From a virus, in the IMG/VR virus record IMGVR_UViG_3300030101_003968, positions 1-64,000 of that record: a DNA stretch of 64,000 bases; one strand, given 5' to 3'. Every line of letters begins with the position of its first letter. Position 1 is the first letter of the stretch. Positions 55,485-63,392 of the stretch are shown here, piece after piece. The notes under the pieces were generated by a model. That model was not told the DNA's origin, did no database searches, and saw only the letters and a list, made by a program, of their open reading frames with translations. The translations under genes were made by a program, and so were the position numbers.

Positions 55485-57281
55485 TCAACCTAAAAAGCTT
55501 ATGTTCATAGGCATCTGTGTGGGTTCGCTTATCGTAATGGGCTGAAACAGAGGCTTTTTAGACAGCCAGCCTGTGAATCCAGTGTGGGAAAGATTCATCA
55601 CCACCTTGTATGGATCGTCCAAAGGAGTGGGTTGACCGCCTGTCTCTACCTCGCGAACCTTGCGAACGTGTAACTCGCTGAGCTTACGAATGCTAGGGTC
55701 TTGCGATTGAACCTTTCGGTGAATAGTAAGAAAGCAATCCGCTCTGTTTACGAACTTTCCGCCACCCTCTGTGTCTTCAGCGTAGGGGGCGACAGGAAGA
55801 CCGTCTTCACCCTTACGTCGTTGTGCCTCGGTCACAGCGTGCATGTTGAGCCATACGGCTACGTCATGTGTCTTGCTGAACGTGAGAAACTCTGAAGCAG
55901 CTTCGTAGTGGTAGTCATGGGTCTGGAGACCGCTTCCCTTCATATCTAGCTTCAGGCTGTTGTAGGGGTCTACAAAGATCGCATCGCATGGCTGTTGGCG
56001 CATGACCTTTTCCATGAAGAGGATGATATCGCTGTAGCTGTACACCTGATTGTTGCTGATGATAGTGAAGTGCTCGTTGACCCACTTGTATGCCTGCTTG
56101 CGATCGTTGTAGTTCATGTCGCCCACCTTGCGGTTGACTGCGAACTGCATTAGGGACATCTTCACGGATGCGGTGCGGTTCTCTGATGAGTAGATAATCC
56201 ACTTCCAACCATGACGGATGGCTGAGTTCGCAATCATGTACAGAGCTGTAGTCGTCTTGCCTACATTGCTGTGCCCGTTGATAATGACAAACTCCTTCTT
56301 GTATCGGAAGTACTCGTCAAGCATGGGGTCGCCAGTGTCCAAGCCGATTGGAATCATGCCTTGAGCGTAGTCGTCAATCCATCTCCAGTCCTCGTCGTCA
56401 GACGAAATAAAGGACATGTCGCCATCGTTGAGTAGCATCTCGCGTTGCGCGGTCTTCTCCTCGTCGATGATCTCCCTGATGGGCATCTTCTTGCCCAACT
56501 CAATACCATCTAGGATGGTGTTCATGGCATGCGACTCTGACTCAACGTCACGCTTGCAAATCTCGCGGTGCAGGATGCGAACAACCTCGTCCTGCTCCAT
56601 CTTTCCAGCGGCCACGTAACCACCACACAGTCGCGCTGCACGTACAAGTGTGCTGTGCTTCTCACCATCGGCTGCATTGCGGATCATACGCGCAGCCAAG
56701 TTGAGCTTCATGTAGTCGGTGTAGTCGTAGGCTTCGTTGGTTGGTGTCTGCGCCTCGGCAAACTCCGTTGCAAAGTGACCAAACTTCTGACAGTCATTTT
56801 TGATGATGATGTCGGGGTCGTAGGACTCAAAGCAAGCCCGTGACTCATTGATACCCGACTCGTCTAGTTCAAGTCCGTGTGTTCTTTCGAAGTACTTGAT
56901 GAGCGCACGGAAGTGGTCCCTGTGACGCTCGGGGTTCGTAATCTTGACCAACGCCTTGACGCCGTTTCCGCTAGGCGAAGTCCAGCATGAATGAATGAAA
57001 TCATCCGTGGCAAGGGACGTCTTGGTCGCGTCAACGTCAACGTGGTCAAAGTCCAGAACAACAAGTCCCGAATGCTCGAAGAGCGCGTCATCGGAACGCG
57101 ACGAAAACTCCCCGCTGAAACAGACAACGGGGAGCTCCTTCTTTTTCTCTTTGTCGCCATCTCTGACCTCAGATACTAGCGTACTGGACTTCCCACTCTG
57201 AATCCTCTCCAACGCTTGTTGTAGTGGGATGTAGTGTGGTGTTGTCTTGTCGAAGACGTTTTTGAATATCGTTACTTGCAT
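55485..57281 (-). CDS. BT4734/VirE-N domain-DnaB-like helicase fusion, 598 aa
   Basis: Residues 1-180 follow the BT4734/VirE N-terminal family (MQVTIFKNVFDKTTPHYIPL, VVLDFDHVD with acidic residues, HSCWTSPSGNGVKALVKI), a primase-polymerase-like domain common in Bacteroidetes. Residues about 300-560 form a RecA/DnaB-type motor: Walker A GHSNVGKTT (about 334-342), Walker B CDAIFVDPYN (about 433-440), then a VAVWLNMHAVTEAQRR sensor-like segment. Likely replicative primase-helicase. No DNA polymerase gene was seen in the window. ATG 57281 lies within the end of the preceding gene (113-nt overlap). Confidence 0.8.
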   Translation of the reverse strand: MQVTIFKNVFDKTTPHYIPLQQALERIQSGKSSTLVSEVRDGDKEKKKELPVVCFSGEFSSRSDDALFEHSGLVVLDFDHVDVDATKTSLATDDFIHSCWTSPSGNGVKALVKITNPERHRDHFRALIKYFERTHGLELDESGINESRACFESYDPDIIIKNDCQKFGHFATEFAEAQTPTNEAYDYTDYMKLNLAARMIRNAADGEKHSTLVRAARLCGGYVAAGKMEQDEVVRILHREICKRDVESESHAMNTILDGIELGKKMPIREIIDEEKTAQREMLLNDGDMSFISSDDEDWRWIDDYAQGMIPIGLDTGDPMLDEYFRYKKEFVIINGHSNVGKTTTALYMIANSAIRHGWKWIIYSSENRTASVKMSLMQFAVNRKVGDMNYNDRKQAYKWVNEHFTIISNNQVYSYSDIILFMEKVMRQQPCDAIFVDPYNSLKLDMKGSGLQTHDYHYEAASEFLTFSKTHDVAVWLNMHAVTEAQRRKGEDGLPVAPYAEDTEGGGKFVNRADCFLTIHRKVQSQDPSIRKLSELHVRKVREVETGGQPTPLDDPYKVVMNLSHTGFTGWLSKKPLFQPITISEPTQMPMNISFLG

Positions 57282-57534
57282 TGTCTTGGGCGATCATTAA
57301 AAGTATTAGGTATCCTGCTAGGTCTTGCAGGGTGTCTTCTGTGTCATCTATTGGGCCTGCGTTCATTATGCGCTTAAGCTTGTCGTCTATACGCGCCTTG
57401 ATGCTGGCAACAGCATTGCACTTGGAGAATATGTTAATCGGTTCAAGCGAGGCATCGCCATACTTGTCGTTCTTCTCAAGCAGCAGGGCTTCCAACTTTT
57501 TACACTTCGATTTTATTTTGCTTTTTGTGTTCAT
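57169..57534 (-). CDS. Nmad1/DUF1599-like protein, 121 aa
   Basis: Residues 15-85: LLEKNDKYGDASLEPI, ARIDDKLKRI and DTLQDLAGYLILLMI match the Nmad1 (DUF1599-type) helical pattern, known as an accessory domain in phage nucleotide and DNA-modification gene neighbourhoods. Whether this phage's DNA is modified is unknown. The C-terminal 37 residues are encoded in the region that overlaps the helicase gene in another frame. Confidence 0.65.
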   Translation of the reverse strand: MNTKSKIKSKCKKLEALLLEKNDKYGDASLEPINIFSKCNAVASIKARIDDKLKRIMNAGPIDDTEDTLQDLAGYLILLMIAQDNASNDIQKRLRQDNTTLHPTTTSVGEDSEWEVQYASI

Positions 57535-57790
57535 CTAACGAGAGTGTTGAGTGTGATATAAACTTCTTGTCTATGATTTCCCTAATGATGATTTGCCTTT
57601 CAGACTTGGAGTTTTTGCCGTACAGCTCTGTCTGTAATCGTGACATTGTTTTGTAATCGTACTGGCGTATGTCGTTAGGATCGTCAAAGACGGATACTAT
57701 CCACACGACACGCTCGTGTACAACCTTCCGTTTCTTGAAGGCGACACGAGCGGTCATGAAGTAGATAGGAGCCTTAGAAGGGGAGGTCAT
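57500..57790 (-). CDS. Hypothetical protein, 96 aa
   Basis: Basic alpha/beta protein (YFMTARVAFKKRKVVHERVV, then YDYKTMSRLQTELYG). Overlaps neighbours by 35 and 17 nt, typical of this dense block. Function unknown. Confidence 0.6.
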   Translation of the reverse strand: MTSPSKAPIYFMTARVAFKKRKVVHERVVWIVSVFDDPNDIRQYDYKTMSRLQTELYGKNSKSERQIIIREIIDKKFISHSTLSLDEHKKQNKIEV

Positions 57791-58079
57791 CCCCTACTGC
57801 CTCAGCTTGCTTGGCCTTCTTTTCGGCACGTCGTGCCTTGGCAGCCTCGCTGTGAGGGTTGTACACTGAACAACATGGCTTGCCATTCTTGCTCATGAAG
57901 AGCTTGAAGTAGGCCTTGCCGCCCTTGCCGTCCTCTTGGACCTTGGAGGCGTAGTTGTTGATCACATCTTGGAGTTCGTCAACAGTCATGCTGAAACTCC
58001 AGTTACCGAGCTCGCCTTCGTAGTAGCGAGGTTCGTCCACGTATCCAACGAGGACTGAATCATATTGCTTATCGCTCAT
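57774..58079 (-). CDS. Small protein with SSB-like C-terminal tip, 101 aa
   Basis: Compact alpha/beta domain with FKLFMSKNGKPCCSVYNPH, a charged Lys/Ala/Glu helix, and the ending EAVGDDLPF, the acidic-hydrophobic tip used by SSB to recruit partners. Located between nucleotide-modification and recombination genes, so a ssDNA-binding or replication accessory function is likely. The OB-fold cannot be confirmed by eye. Confidence 0.55.
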   Translation of the reverse strand: MSDKQYDSVLVGYVDEPRYYEGELGNWSFSMTVDELQDVINNYASKVQEDGKGGKAYFKLFMSKNGKPCCSVYNPHSEAAKARRAEKKAKQAEAVGDDLPF

Positions 58080-58151
58080 GAGAATAAAAAATTAGTTATG
58101 GTGTAATGAAATGAAAGGAATACGGTGGTGTACCAAACCACCTTCCATGAT

Positions 58152-58922
58152 TTATACAATAAATTCTGCATAGTGTTTGTCTGATTGTCTGTCGCCATCG
58201 AGCCATGCGTTGATGTTCTCTACGGCTTCGTGAAACTTCATCTCTCCTTTAAAGAGAGTTTCTTCTGAGCACTTGACGTCGGCAGGGAAGTATGGGAATG
58301 TCTTCTCTTGCACGACCCAGTAGAAGTCTTTGATGTCAAAGACCTTGGTGTAAATGTACGCTTGGATGTCATAGCTCCAACCGCTTACGTCCCACTTAAA
58401 CTTGTTAATACCACGGGAAGACTTGGAGTCAATGATGCAATCGTCTTGCAGGCAGTCCAAGAATCCCTTCAATGGAATGCCATCTAGGTCAACATTGAAC
58501 TCTACCTGATACTTGCCTCCAGCAAATCGCTTGTCATACAAGCCACTCACCTTCAGACGCTCGATCATCTCTTCCGCTGTTTTCCACTCCTCCGTGCTGA
58601 CCAGTTCCTTGTCCGCGTTCTGCGTTGTCTGGAGTGCTTCCGCTTTCCATTCACGGTACTTCTTCGTATTTCTAGGATTGCGGCCACCAATAGTAGCGAC
58701 GATATCAGAATCGTCAAGGCAATAGAAGCGGTCTCTAACATTGTCTGGTTCAAATAGCATCATGTCATACAATGAGCCAAAGGTCAGAGCCTGTGACTCC
58801 TTCTTGAGTTGTCCTCGCATGTACATTTCCCAGAGACGCATGTCTCCGAGTGCATACTTGAGAGAGGAGTAAGAGAGGTGGGGCTTGCCCACGCTCTCCG
58901 TCAACCTGTCGCGCATGTTCAT
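58152..58922 (-). CDS. RecE-like exonuclease (PD-(D/E)XK, DUF3799-like), 256 aa
   Basis: N-terminal HLSYSSLKYALGDMRLWEMY and LTFGSLYDMMLFEPD match the RecE/exonuclease VIII-like family; nuclease residues E141, D156 (GFLDCL) and D165-S-K167. Degrades one strand of dsDNA ends to give 3' tails for the annealing protein encoded just upstream (4-nt overlap). Complete and full length. Confidence 0.78.
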   Translation of the reverse strand: MNMRDRLTESVGKPHLSYSSLKYALGDMRLWEMYMRGQLKKESQALTFGSLYDMMLFEPDNVRDRFYCLDDSDIVATIGGRNPRNTKKYREWKAEALQTTQNADKELVSTEEWKTAEEMIERLKVSGLYDKRFAGGKYQVEFNVDLDGIPLKGFLDCLQDDCIIDSKSSRGINKFKWDVSGWSYDIQAYIYTKVFDIKDFYWVVQEKTFPYFPADVKCSEETLFKGEMKFHEAVENINAWLDGDRQSDKHYAEFIV

Positions 58923-59473
58923 CGCACGAACTTCTTGAGACCCGCTACCTGCTTCTCAGTCAGCTGGTCCCCGTACTTCTTTGTGATGGACTCAAAGGCC
59001 TTTCGCTTGTCTGACTGACCCTTGATGTATGCAACTGCTTTGTCCATGATGTTCTCGACTGGCGCATCGAGTTTCTTGCTAAGCTTTTGAACGTGAGGGT
59101 TCTCAACGATGGCTTGTTGCTTTGCGATTGCGTCTTCGACTTCATTAGCCGACGCAATAGACGTGTCGATTCCGATTCCGAGCATTGCCAAAGCTCGTCC
59201 GACTGCGGATGTCTCACAGTTTTCAATGTAGCTTGTTTTGTTAATGTTGGAAGACCCTTGCACCTCGTGTGCATGGCCCTGAGCGATTACCTCACCGCTT
59301 GTATTTGTGATCGTGCACTTGCAAAGGCATTGAGTGCCATCAAGCATGTTGATGTCGGTGTGTATACCCCACCCATCATACTTATTTTCCTGTCGAAAGA
59401 ACTTGATGCGTTCGTTGACTTCAACGTACTGCTTGCCACGAATGTTCGTGGTCTTGAACTTGTAATTAGACAT
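58919..59473 (-). CDS. Single-strand annealing protein (phage recombinase), 184 aa
   Basis: KQYVEVNERIKFFRQENKYD, then INKTSYIENCETSAVGRALA with MLGIGID: the pattern of phage ERF/Sak-type annealing proteins. It would coat ssDNA exposed by the RecE-like nuclease and pair complementary strands, useful for concatemer formation and repair. ATGA overlap confirms a nuclease/annealase operon. Confidence 0.75.
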   Translation of the reverse strand: MSNYKFKTTNIRGKQYVEVNERIKFFRQENKYDGWGIHTDINMLDGTQCLCKCTITNTSGEVIAQGHAHEVQGSSNINKTSYIENCETSAVGRALAMLGIGIDTSIASANEVEDAIAKQQAIVENPHVQKLSKKLDAPVENIMDKAVAYIKGQSDKRKAFESITKKYGDQLTEKQVAGLKKFVR

Positions 59474-59476
59474 GTA

Positions 59477-59947
59477 TTAAATTGTTGATTCGTTGTGCAA
59501 GATAGCCATTTTCCTCTTCTTATCCAAGGATTCAATGAATCCATCTCGTCTTTTTTGTAGTGCAATGATGGTGCTGTTGAGGGCGTCAATCTCGTGCTCG
59601 TATGAGGACAGAGCTTTGCCTTGCCCGTTAACCCTGGGCAGTAGATGATGCCTTCGTGCAAACTTCTCAACCACACCCAATGCGACTGCGTAGTTCTGTC
59701 GATACTTCGGGGAGTAGTTGTAGTACACCTCGTGTTCACGACAAATGTGGATAGCGGTTGTATGATTGGTTTTGCCCACCATCTCGGCAAGCTGTCTGGT
59801 TGTCCCGTATGGACGGGCGGCATTTACGAGAGCGTTGCGAAGCTCTACCTTTTCTCTCCGCCTGTTGTCGGGCTCAAGGTACTCGCCCACCTCGTACTCG
59901 TAGGCAATGCGTATGTTTTTTAGTATCTGTTCAATATCAGTTTTCAT
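59477..59947 (-). CDS. DnaA domain IV-like DNA-binding protein, 156 aa
   Basis: Residues about 43-72 (AARPYGTTRQLAEMVG, KTNHTTAIHICREH) match the DnaA C-terminal helix-turn-helix with its basic loop and NHTTxxH signature. The AAA+ ATPase part is absent; a charged helical C-terminus (EIDALNSTIIALQKRRDGF) could oligomerise. May bind DnaA-box-like sites, either to recruit the host initiator to a phage origin or to titrate it. 4 nt before the annealing gene. Confidence 0.65.
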   Translation of the reverse strand: MKTDIEQILKNIRIAYEYEVGEYLEPDNRRREKVELRNALVNAARPYGTTRQLAEMVGKTNHTTAIHICREHEVYYNYSPKYRQNYAVALGVVEKFARRHHLLPRVNGQGKALSSYEHEIDALNSTIIALQKRRDGFIESLDKKRKMAILHNESTI

Positions 59948-60311
59948 GGATTAGGGAGTTTGCCATGCGTTGGACGTCGATGTAGCATAGCAACGACCTC
60001 ATTATGTCGGTCATGCCATTACGCATGGCGGTTACACATTCCGTGGGATCGAGCGTAAAGTTCTGCTCGATGCCTAGCTGTTCTAGTTCTTGTTCTTGTG
60101 CGAACATGGTGGTGAAACTATCCACTAGCTCCTGTGAGATTTCTTCTGATACCTCCAGGTATGTGTGGACAATAGTCTCGGGTGGCAATTCAAGCCAGGT
60201 CTCAAACCCGTGCTCGTTGATGTCAGCTTTTATCATCCCGAGGGCTGAGGTCTCTGCCTTCGTCCCGTTGAGATACTTTTCCATCCAGTCCATCACTTCT
60301 TTCTCCGTCAT
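59937..60311 (-). CDS. Hypothetical protein, 124 aa
   Basis: Acidic helical protein (MTEKEVMDWMEKYLN, ISQELVDSFTTMFAQEQELE). Overlaps the DnaA-like gene by 11 nt and the previous basic gene by 89 nt. No recognised family. Confidence 0.65.
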   Translation of the reverse strand: MTEKEVMDWMEKYLNGTKAETSALGMIKADINEHGFETWLELPPETIVHTYLEVSEEISQELVDSFTTMFAQEQELEQLGIEQNFTLDPTECVTAMRNGMTDIMRSLLCYIDVQRMANSLIHEN

Positions 60312-60417
60312 TCTGTCTTAGTTTTTGTAGTTCACGTTCCATTAGTCTGCGTCTTGAGCGGGCGCTACCGCCTTCGCCTTTGGCTAGGTTGCGAAGAAAC
60401 CTCGTGTACTTATCCAT
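60223..60417 (-). CDS. Very basic small protein, 64 aa
   Basis: MDKYTRFLRNLAKGEGGSAR and RSRRRLMERELQKLRQ give a highly basic helix. The last 30 residues are encoded in the overlap with the 124-residue gene in another frame and are low-complexity Arg/Asp/Ser. Good fit to local spacing (8-nt overlap with the upstream stop), but the long overlap lowers certainty. Confidence 0.45.
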   Translation of the reverse strand: MDKYTRFLRNLAKGEGGSARSRRRLMERELQKLRQNDGERSDGLDGKVSQRDEGRDLSPRDDKS

Positions 60418-60790
60418 ACACCTTGCGTTTGTTGGTTACCATGATTTTGAATTTTCTGCCATCAGCGTTGTTGGTATTGTCGGTAAACCAGTGGGGGTTC
60501 TTCCGTGGGTTGTACTTGTAGTGCTCCATGCGATTCAAAGAGGGTACCGAATCTACGACAACAACCTCTTCACATGCAACCCAAGCGCAAACTGTTTTAT
60601 TATCTCCGTTAAAAATTTTTTTCGCAGTAGATGGCTGATTGCCTAACATGCAGTTACGCATAATTATACTGCGCGTCTCAGGATCGTGGTAATCCTTGGT
60701 GTTTTTCTGCTTGTCGAACACCTGCCATTGCATGAAGTGGTCACCCTTGGCTAGGTGGAAACGGACTCTGTATCTCTTTAAGTTTTTCAT
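60410..60790 (-). CDS. Hypothetical protein, 126 aa
   Basis: Basic alpha/beta protein with YRVRFHLAKGDHFMQWQV and VCAWVACEEVVVVDSV. Ends in MVTNKRKVYG. Overlaps neighbours on both sides. Unknown function. Confidence 0.65.
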   Translation of the reverse strand: MKNLKRYRVRFHLAKGDHFMQWQVFDKQKNTKDYHDPETRSIIMRNCMLGNQPSTAKKIFNGDNKTVCAWVACEEVVVVDSVPSLNRMEHYKYNPRKNPHWFTDNTNNADGRKFKIMVTNKRKVYG

Positions 60791-60935
60791 TTTGCATCAT
60801 TAGTCTTTGTTTTGCTTCGTAGTCACGCAACATGCAGTCAAGTATCATTGCGTCGTTTGGGTTGCGCTCCTTCTCATACCTCTGCATCATCTTGCATATT
60901 CGCTCTTGGAGCATGGTCATGTATTCGTCAGTCAT
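60741..60935 (-). CDS. Small helical protein, 64 aa
   Basis: MTDEYMTMLQERICKMMQRY then helical DAMILDCMLRDYEAKQRLMM. ATG 60935 overlaps the upstream stop at 60928; a longer frame would run into that gene. Coiled-coil-like, function unknown. Confidence 0.6.
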   Translation of the reverse strand: MTDEYMTMLQERICKMMQRYEKERNPNDAMILDCMLRDYEAKQRLMMQNEKLKEIQSPFPPSQG

Positions 60936-61515
60936 TCTTCTTTTCTTCTTGGTCGTCAACCCCGTGGATGCGGCACTCGAACTTGTTGTCTGCACACAGG
61001 GTCTTGAGGCAGTCTACAACCCACTCTTCGTCACTGTTGTCAACGGCCTTGCTACGTAGGTGGTCAAGGTCAAGCTCATCGCTGAGGTCAAAGTACTTGG
61101 TGAAGTTCACCTCGAACCCGCCTGTATATCCAGTCTCATTGATTTCGATGTCAGTTGCATTGTCAAGCTCATCGCAAACATTGCCCGCACCATACGCCAT
61201 ACCCTCGCGGAAGATGGCGATGGCTACTGCCTTGGGGATGACGGGCATAGTAGGGGTGTCTTTCTGCTCGCGCAGTTGCTTGATGGTGGCGGCATCGCCC
61301 ACCATGTCGGAACTCATGTCCGCAATTCGCTCCTCTAGTAACTTAACCTGAGCTTGTAGGGTTTGCTCACGGCCTGTCTGCTCGGAGTACTGCTTCTTAG
61401 CCATCTCTTGACGGAACTCCATCGACTCGATGGTTTCTTTGGCAGAGGAGATAGCGTTCTCTGCGTAGCGGATAGCCGCGTTAAGCTCGTTCTTGGATTC
61501 TTGTGCTGAATTCAT
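60928..61515 (-). CDS. Coiled-coil hypothetical protein, 195 aa
   Basis: The first 90 residues are a heptad-like coiled coil (AIRYAENAISSAKETIESME, TLQAQVKLLEERIADM). The C-terminal 100 residues are a globular alpha/beta part with Cys at three positions. Located among early-type genes; unknown. Confidence 0.65.
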   Translation of the reverse strand: MNSAQESKNELNAAIRYAENAISSAKETIESMEFRQEMAKKQYSEQTGREQTLQAQVKLLEERIADMSSDMVGDAATIKQLREQKDTPTMPVIPKAVAIAIFREGMAYGAGNVCDELDNATDIEINETGYTGGFEVNFTKYFDLSDELDLDHLRSKAVDNSDEEWVVDCLKTLCADNKFECRIHGVDDQEEKKND

Positions 61516-61706
61516 GGGTTGATGGGTTTTTTGAGTTTGAGTTTTAATTGTTCTGCCGCATAGTTGATGTGTCGCTGGGTTGTAACTGACACAATACCAG
61601 GTAGTTGCTGTAAGTTACCCCCCTGGATTGTAGCCACAGGTGTGCCGTAACTACACACCTTGTTGCCCACCACCCACAGGTTCTTGGTGAATCGTGGGAA
61701 TCTCAT
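61512..61706 (-). CDS. Small basic hypothetical protein, 64 aa
   Basis: MRFPRFTKNLWVVGNKVCSY start; beta-rich centre and a Lys-rich end (LKLKLKKPINP). ATG 61706 overlaps the stop of the upstream gene by 4 nt, which selects this start over a longer reading. Unknown. Confidence 0.6.
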   Translation of the reverse strand: MRFPRFTKNLWVVGNKVCSYGTPVATIQGGNLQQLPGIVSVTTQRHINYAAEQLKLKLKKPINP

Positions 61707-62014
61707 GCTTGGTAGATGAATGAGAAGTGTTCTGTGATTGCCCTGCCGTAGCGGGTGTGAAACCCATAGCTGTGTGTGCCTACCATTGGTTCGTTGGCAA
61801 GTACGAAGCGAAGGACTTTCCACTCGTCAAGCTCAAAGGCGGATGCGGTTTCCTGTGTTGCTTCGAGGAGCATGCACGGATCGTGACGCATGTCTTGTCC
61901 AAGGTCAATCTCGATGTAGTCTTGTATGTCTTTACTAGTCATTGGTGTTTCGATTTGGTCAGGCAGTTCTGCCCAGTGTTGCTTGAGATGAGCGCTCCAT
62001 TCTTCATTCGTCAT
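61703..62014 (-). CDS. Hypothetical protein, 103 aa
   Basis: MTNEEWSAHLKQHWAELPDQ start at ATG 62014 (a TTG at 62023 is less likely). Acidic helical N-terminal half, then a mixed C-terminal half with GTHSYGFHTRYGRA. Overlaps the upstream stop by 11 nt. Unknown. Confidence 0.65.
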   Translation of the reverse strand: MTNEEWSAHLKQHWAELPDQIETPMTSKDIQDYIEIDLGQDMRHDPCMLLEATQETASAFELDEWKVLRFVLANEPMVGTHSYGFHTRYGRAITEHFSFIYQA

Positions 62015-62216
62015 TGTCTTCAATTTTTATCCAGTTAATAATAAATTCTTCTAGGTCGAAGGTCAAGTTCTCCATGTCGCTGTGAAGTATCACCTCTGCT
62101 TGGTCAACGAGTAGCTTGTATAGTGCTGTGTAAGCACCAGAGTCATTGAGAACATTGCTGATGTCAACCATCAACGCGCGTTGTTTGGCTTCAGAAAATT
62201 CAGATATGTTTTTCAT
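62004..62216 (-). CDS. Small acidic helical protein, 70 aa
   Basis: MKNISEFSEAKQRALMVDIS; all helix, acidic end (NWIKIEDNDE). ATGA overlap with the upstream gene. Unknown. Confidence 0.65.
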   Translation of the reverse strand: MKNISEFSEAKQRALMVDISNVLNDSGAYTALYKLLVDQAEVILHSDMENLTFDLEEFIINWIKIEDNDE

Positions 62217-62392
62217 TGTATGTTGTCGTTGTAAAGGTTTGAAAGGTCTTCGTACAGCTCCATCAGGTGCTGTTGCACGTCGAAGTCAGGTGTGTCTTGT
62301 AGCTCCATGTACTCTTGCATCCTGTCCATGAACACACATCCCACTGCGGCGGCAATAGCTGTTCCGTTTGTTCTTTCGAATTTGTTAGTCAT
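62213..62392 (-). CDS. Small hypothetical protein, 59 aa
   Basis: ATG 62392: MTNKFERTNGTAIAAAVGCVF then acidic helix QHLMELYEDLSNLYN. A short non-polar segment (AIAAAVGCV) is too short for a sure TM helix. The start overlaps the stop of the 55-residue gene. Unknown. Confidence 0.6.
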   Translation of the reverse strand: MTNKFERTNGTAIAAAVGCVFMDRMQEYMELQDTPDFDVQQHLMELYEDLSNLYNDNIQ

Positions 62393-62552
62393 TGTCTTCA
62401 AAGTATTCGTTGTATAGGTCTTCGATGTATTCGTCTGATTCAAATCCAAGCGACTCATAGATGTACTCATAGAGGCTCTCGTACATGGTCTTGTGGTCCA
62501 TGTTCTGCACTACGGCATCGACGTAGCGTTCAATCTTTTCTTCACGAGTCAT
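62385..62552 (-). CDS. Small acidic Tyr/Glu-rich protein, 55 aa
   Basis: ATG 62552 to TAA 62385: MTREEKIERYVDAVVQNMDH then YESLYEYIYESLGFESDEY. Highly acidic amphipathic helix. Overlaps the next gene by 8 nt, as is typical in this block. Unknown. Confidence 0.65.
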   Translation of the reverse strand: MTREEKIERYVDAVVQNMDHKTMYESLYEYIYESLGFESDEYIEDLYNEYFEDND

Positions 62553-62559
62553 AGCTGTT

Positions 62560-63126
62560 TTAGTTTTTGGGTTTGGGGATACGGAAAGCGTGCATTGAGT
62601 AGTCGTCTACGTCGATGAATGCGTGGTTACCCATGTACACACTATGGATGAAATCTGTCAGTTGTTCAAGGTTGTCGATGGCATCCGTGGTGGTGTCCAT
62701 CACATCGGAGGACACACGAGCTACCAAGGACATACACAAGGGGGTGTAGTCCCATGCTTGGTCAGCTTCGAGTTGGTCCCACGTCAACCAACATGACTCG
62801 GTGGAGTCAGAGCGGTTGGACATATCAAGCTCGATGATTCGGAAAACCTCGACACTAACGTCGTCTCCGTTCTCTGCCACCCAGTCGTCGTGCTCCATGT
62901 CGAAGGGGACACAAGCGTGGTAGTCCTCGTAGTCACGAGTGAGGGTGACGTAGATGTCAAGCTCTCGGTGGTCGATGTTGACACACATCCTGTCCTGTCG
63001 GTAGTCCTTGAGTATGTCAAGGATGTGCTTGTCTGCAAGCCCCCGCTTGGGGAAGAACTCACAGGTGGTGTCGGAGTAGCCTTCAAAGAGGCCAGCTACC
63101 GCATGGATTACTGCGTACTGCTTCAT
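62560..63126 (-). CDS. Hypothetical protein, 188 aa
   Basis: Acidic alpha/beta protein (MKQYAVIHAVAGLFEGYSDT, HRELDIYVTLTRDYEDYHA) with a Trp-containing centre (CWLTWDQLEADQAWDY). Overlaps the upstream gene by 4 nt. No recognised family. Confidence 0.65.
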   Translation of the reverse strand: MKQYAVIHAVAGLFEGYSDTTCEFFPKRGLADKHILDILKDYRQDRMCVNIDHRELDIYVTLTRDYEDYHACVPFDMEHDDWVAENGDDVSVEVFRIIELDMSNRSDSTESCWLTWDQLEADQAWDYTPLCMSLVARVSSDVMDTTTDAIDNLEQLTDFIHSVYMGNHAFIDVDDYSMHAFRIPKPKN

Positions 63127-63350
63127 GATGAGAAAGGATTATTGTAAGTTTTTTCGATGATGAGGTCAGATGCCTCGTCGATGTTAGACAGGAGTGTGGC
63201 AAGGGGAGTCCTGCACTCGTGAACCCCTGATACGTCTTTGCAACAGGCGTCCATCAGATTCAGGTTTAGATACTGAATGATGTGGTTGACCTTACCCAAG
63301 TCCTCTTGGATAGCTTCGGCAAGTTGCCGTGTGTTCATGTCTTGTAGCAT
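63123..63350 (-). CDS. Small hypothetical protein, 75 aa
   Basis: MLQDMNTRQLAEAIQEDLGK, helical, two Cys pairs in the middle (ACCKDV, HECRT). Preceded by leader motif (12 nt) and hairpin R3, showing the same start module as 483 and 1870. Unknown. Confidence 0.65.
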   Translation of the reverse strand: MLQDMNTRQLAEAIQEDLGKVNHIIQYLNLNLMDACCKDVSGVHECRTPLATLLSNIDEASDLIIEKTYNNPFSS

Positions 63351-63361
63351 GATGGATTGAA

Positions 63362-63372
63362 TTGAAGTTTGA
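63362..63372 (-). promoter_or_regulatory. Leader motif copy 5 (TCAAACTTCAA)
   Basis: Exact motif 12 nt before ATG 63350, followed upstream by a second near copy (CTTCAAATTTCAAA) and hairpin R3. Confidence 0.5.
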
Positions 63373-63392
63373 AATTTGAAGTCGTATAAGTC

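Noticed and set aside
59087-59488. 133-codon plus-strand frame opposite the annealing protein gene
   Set aside because: Shadow of the minus-strand annealing protein; rich in Cys/Val/Leu and with no promoter or neighbours.
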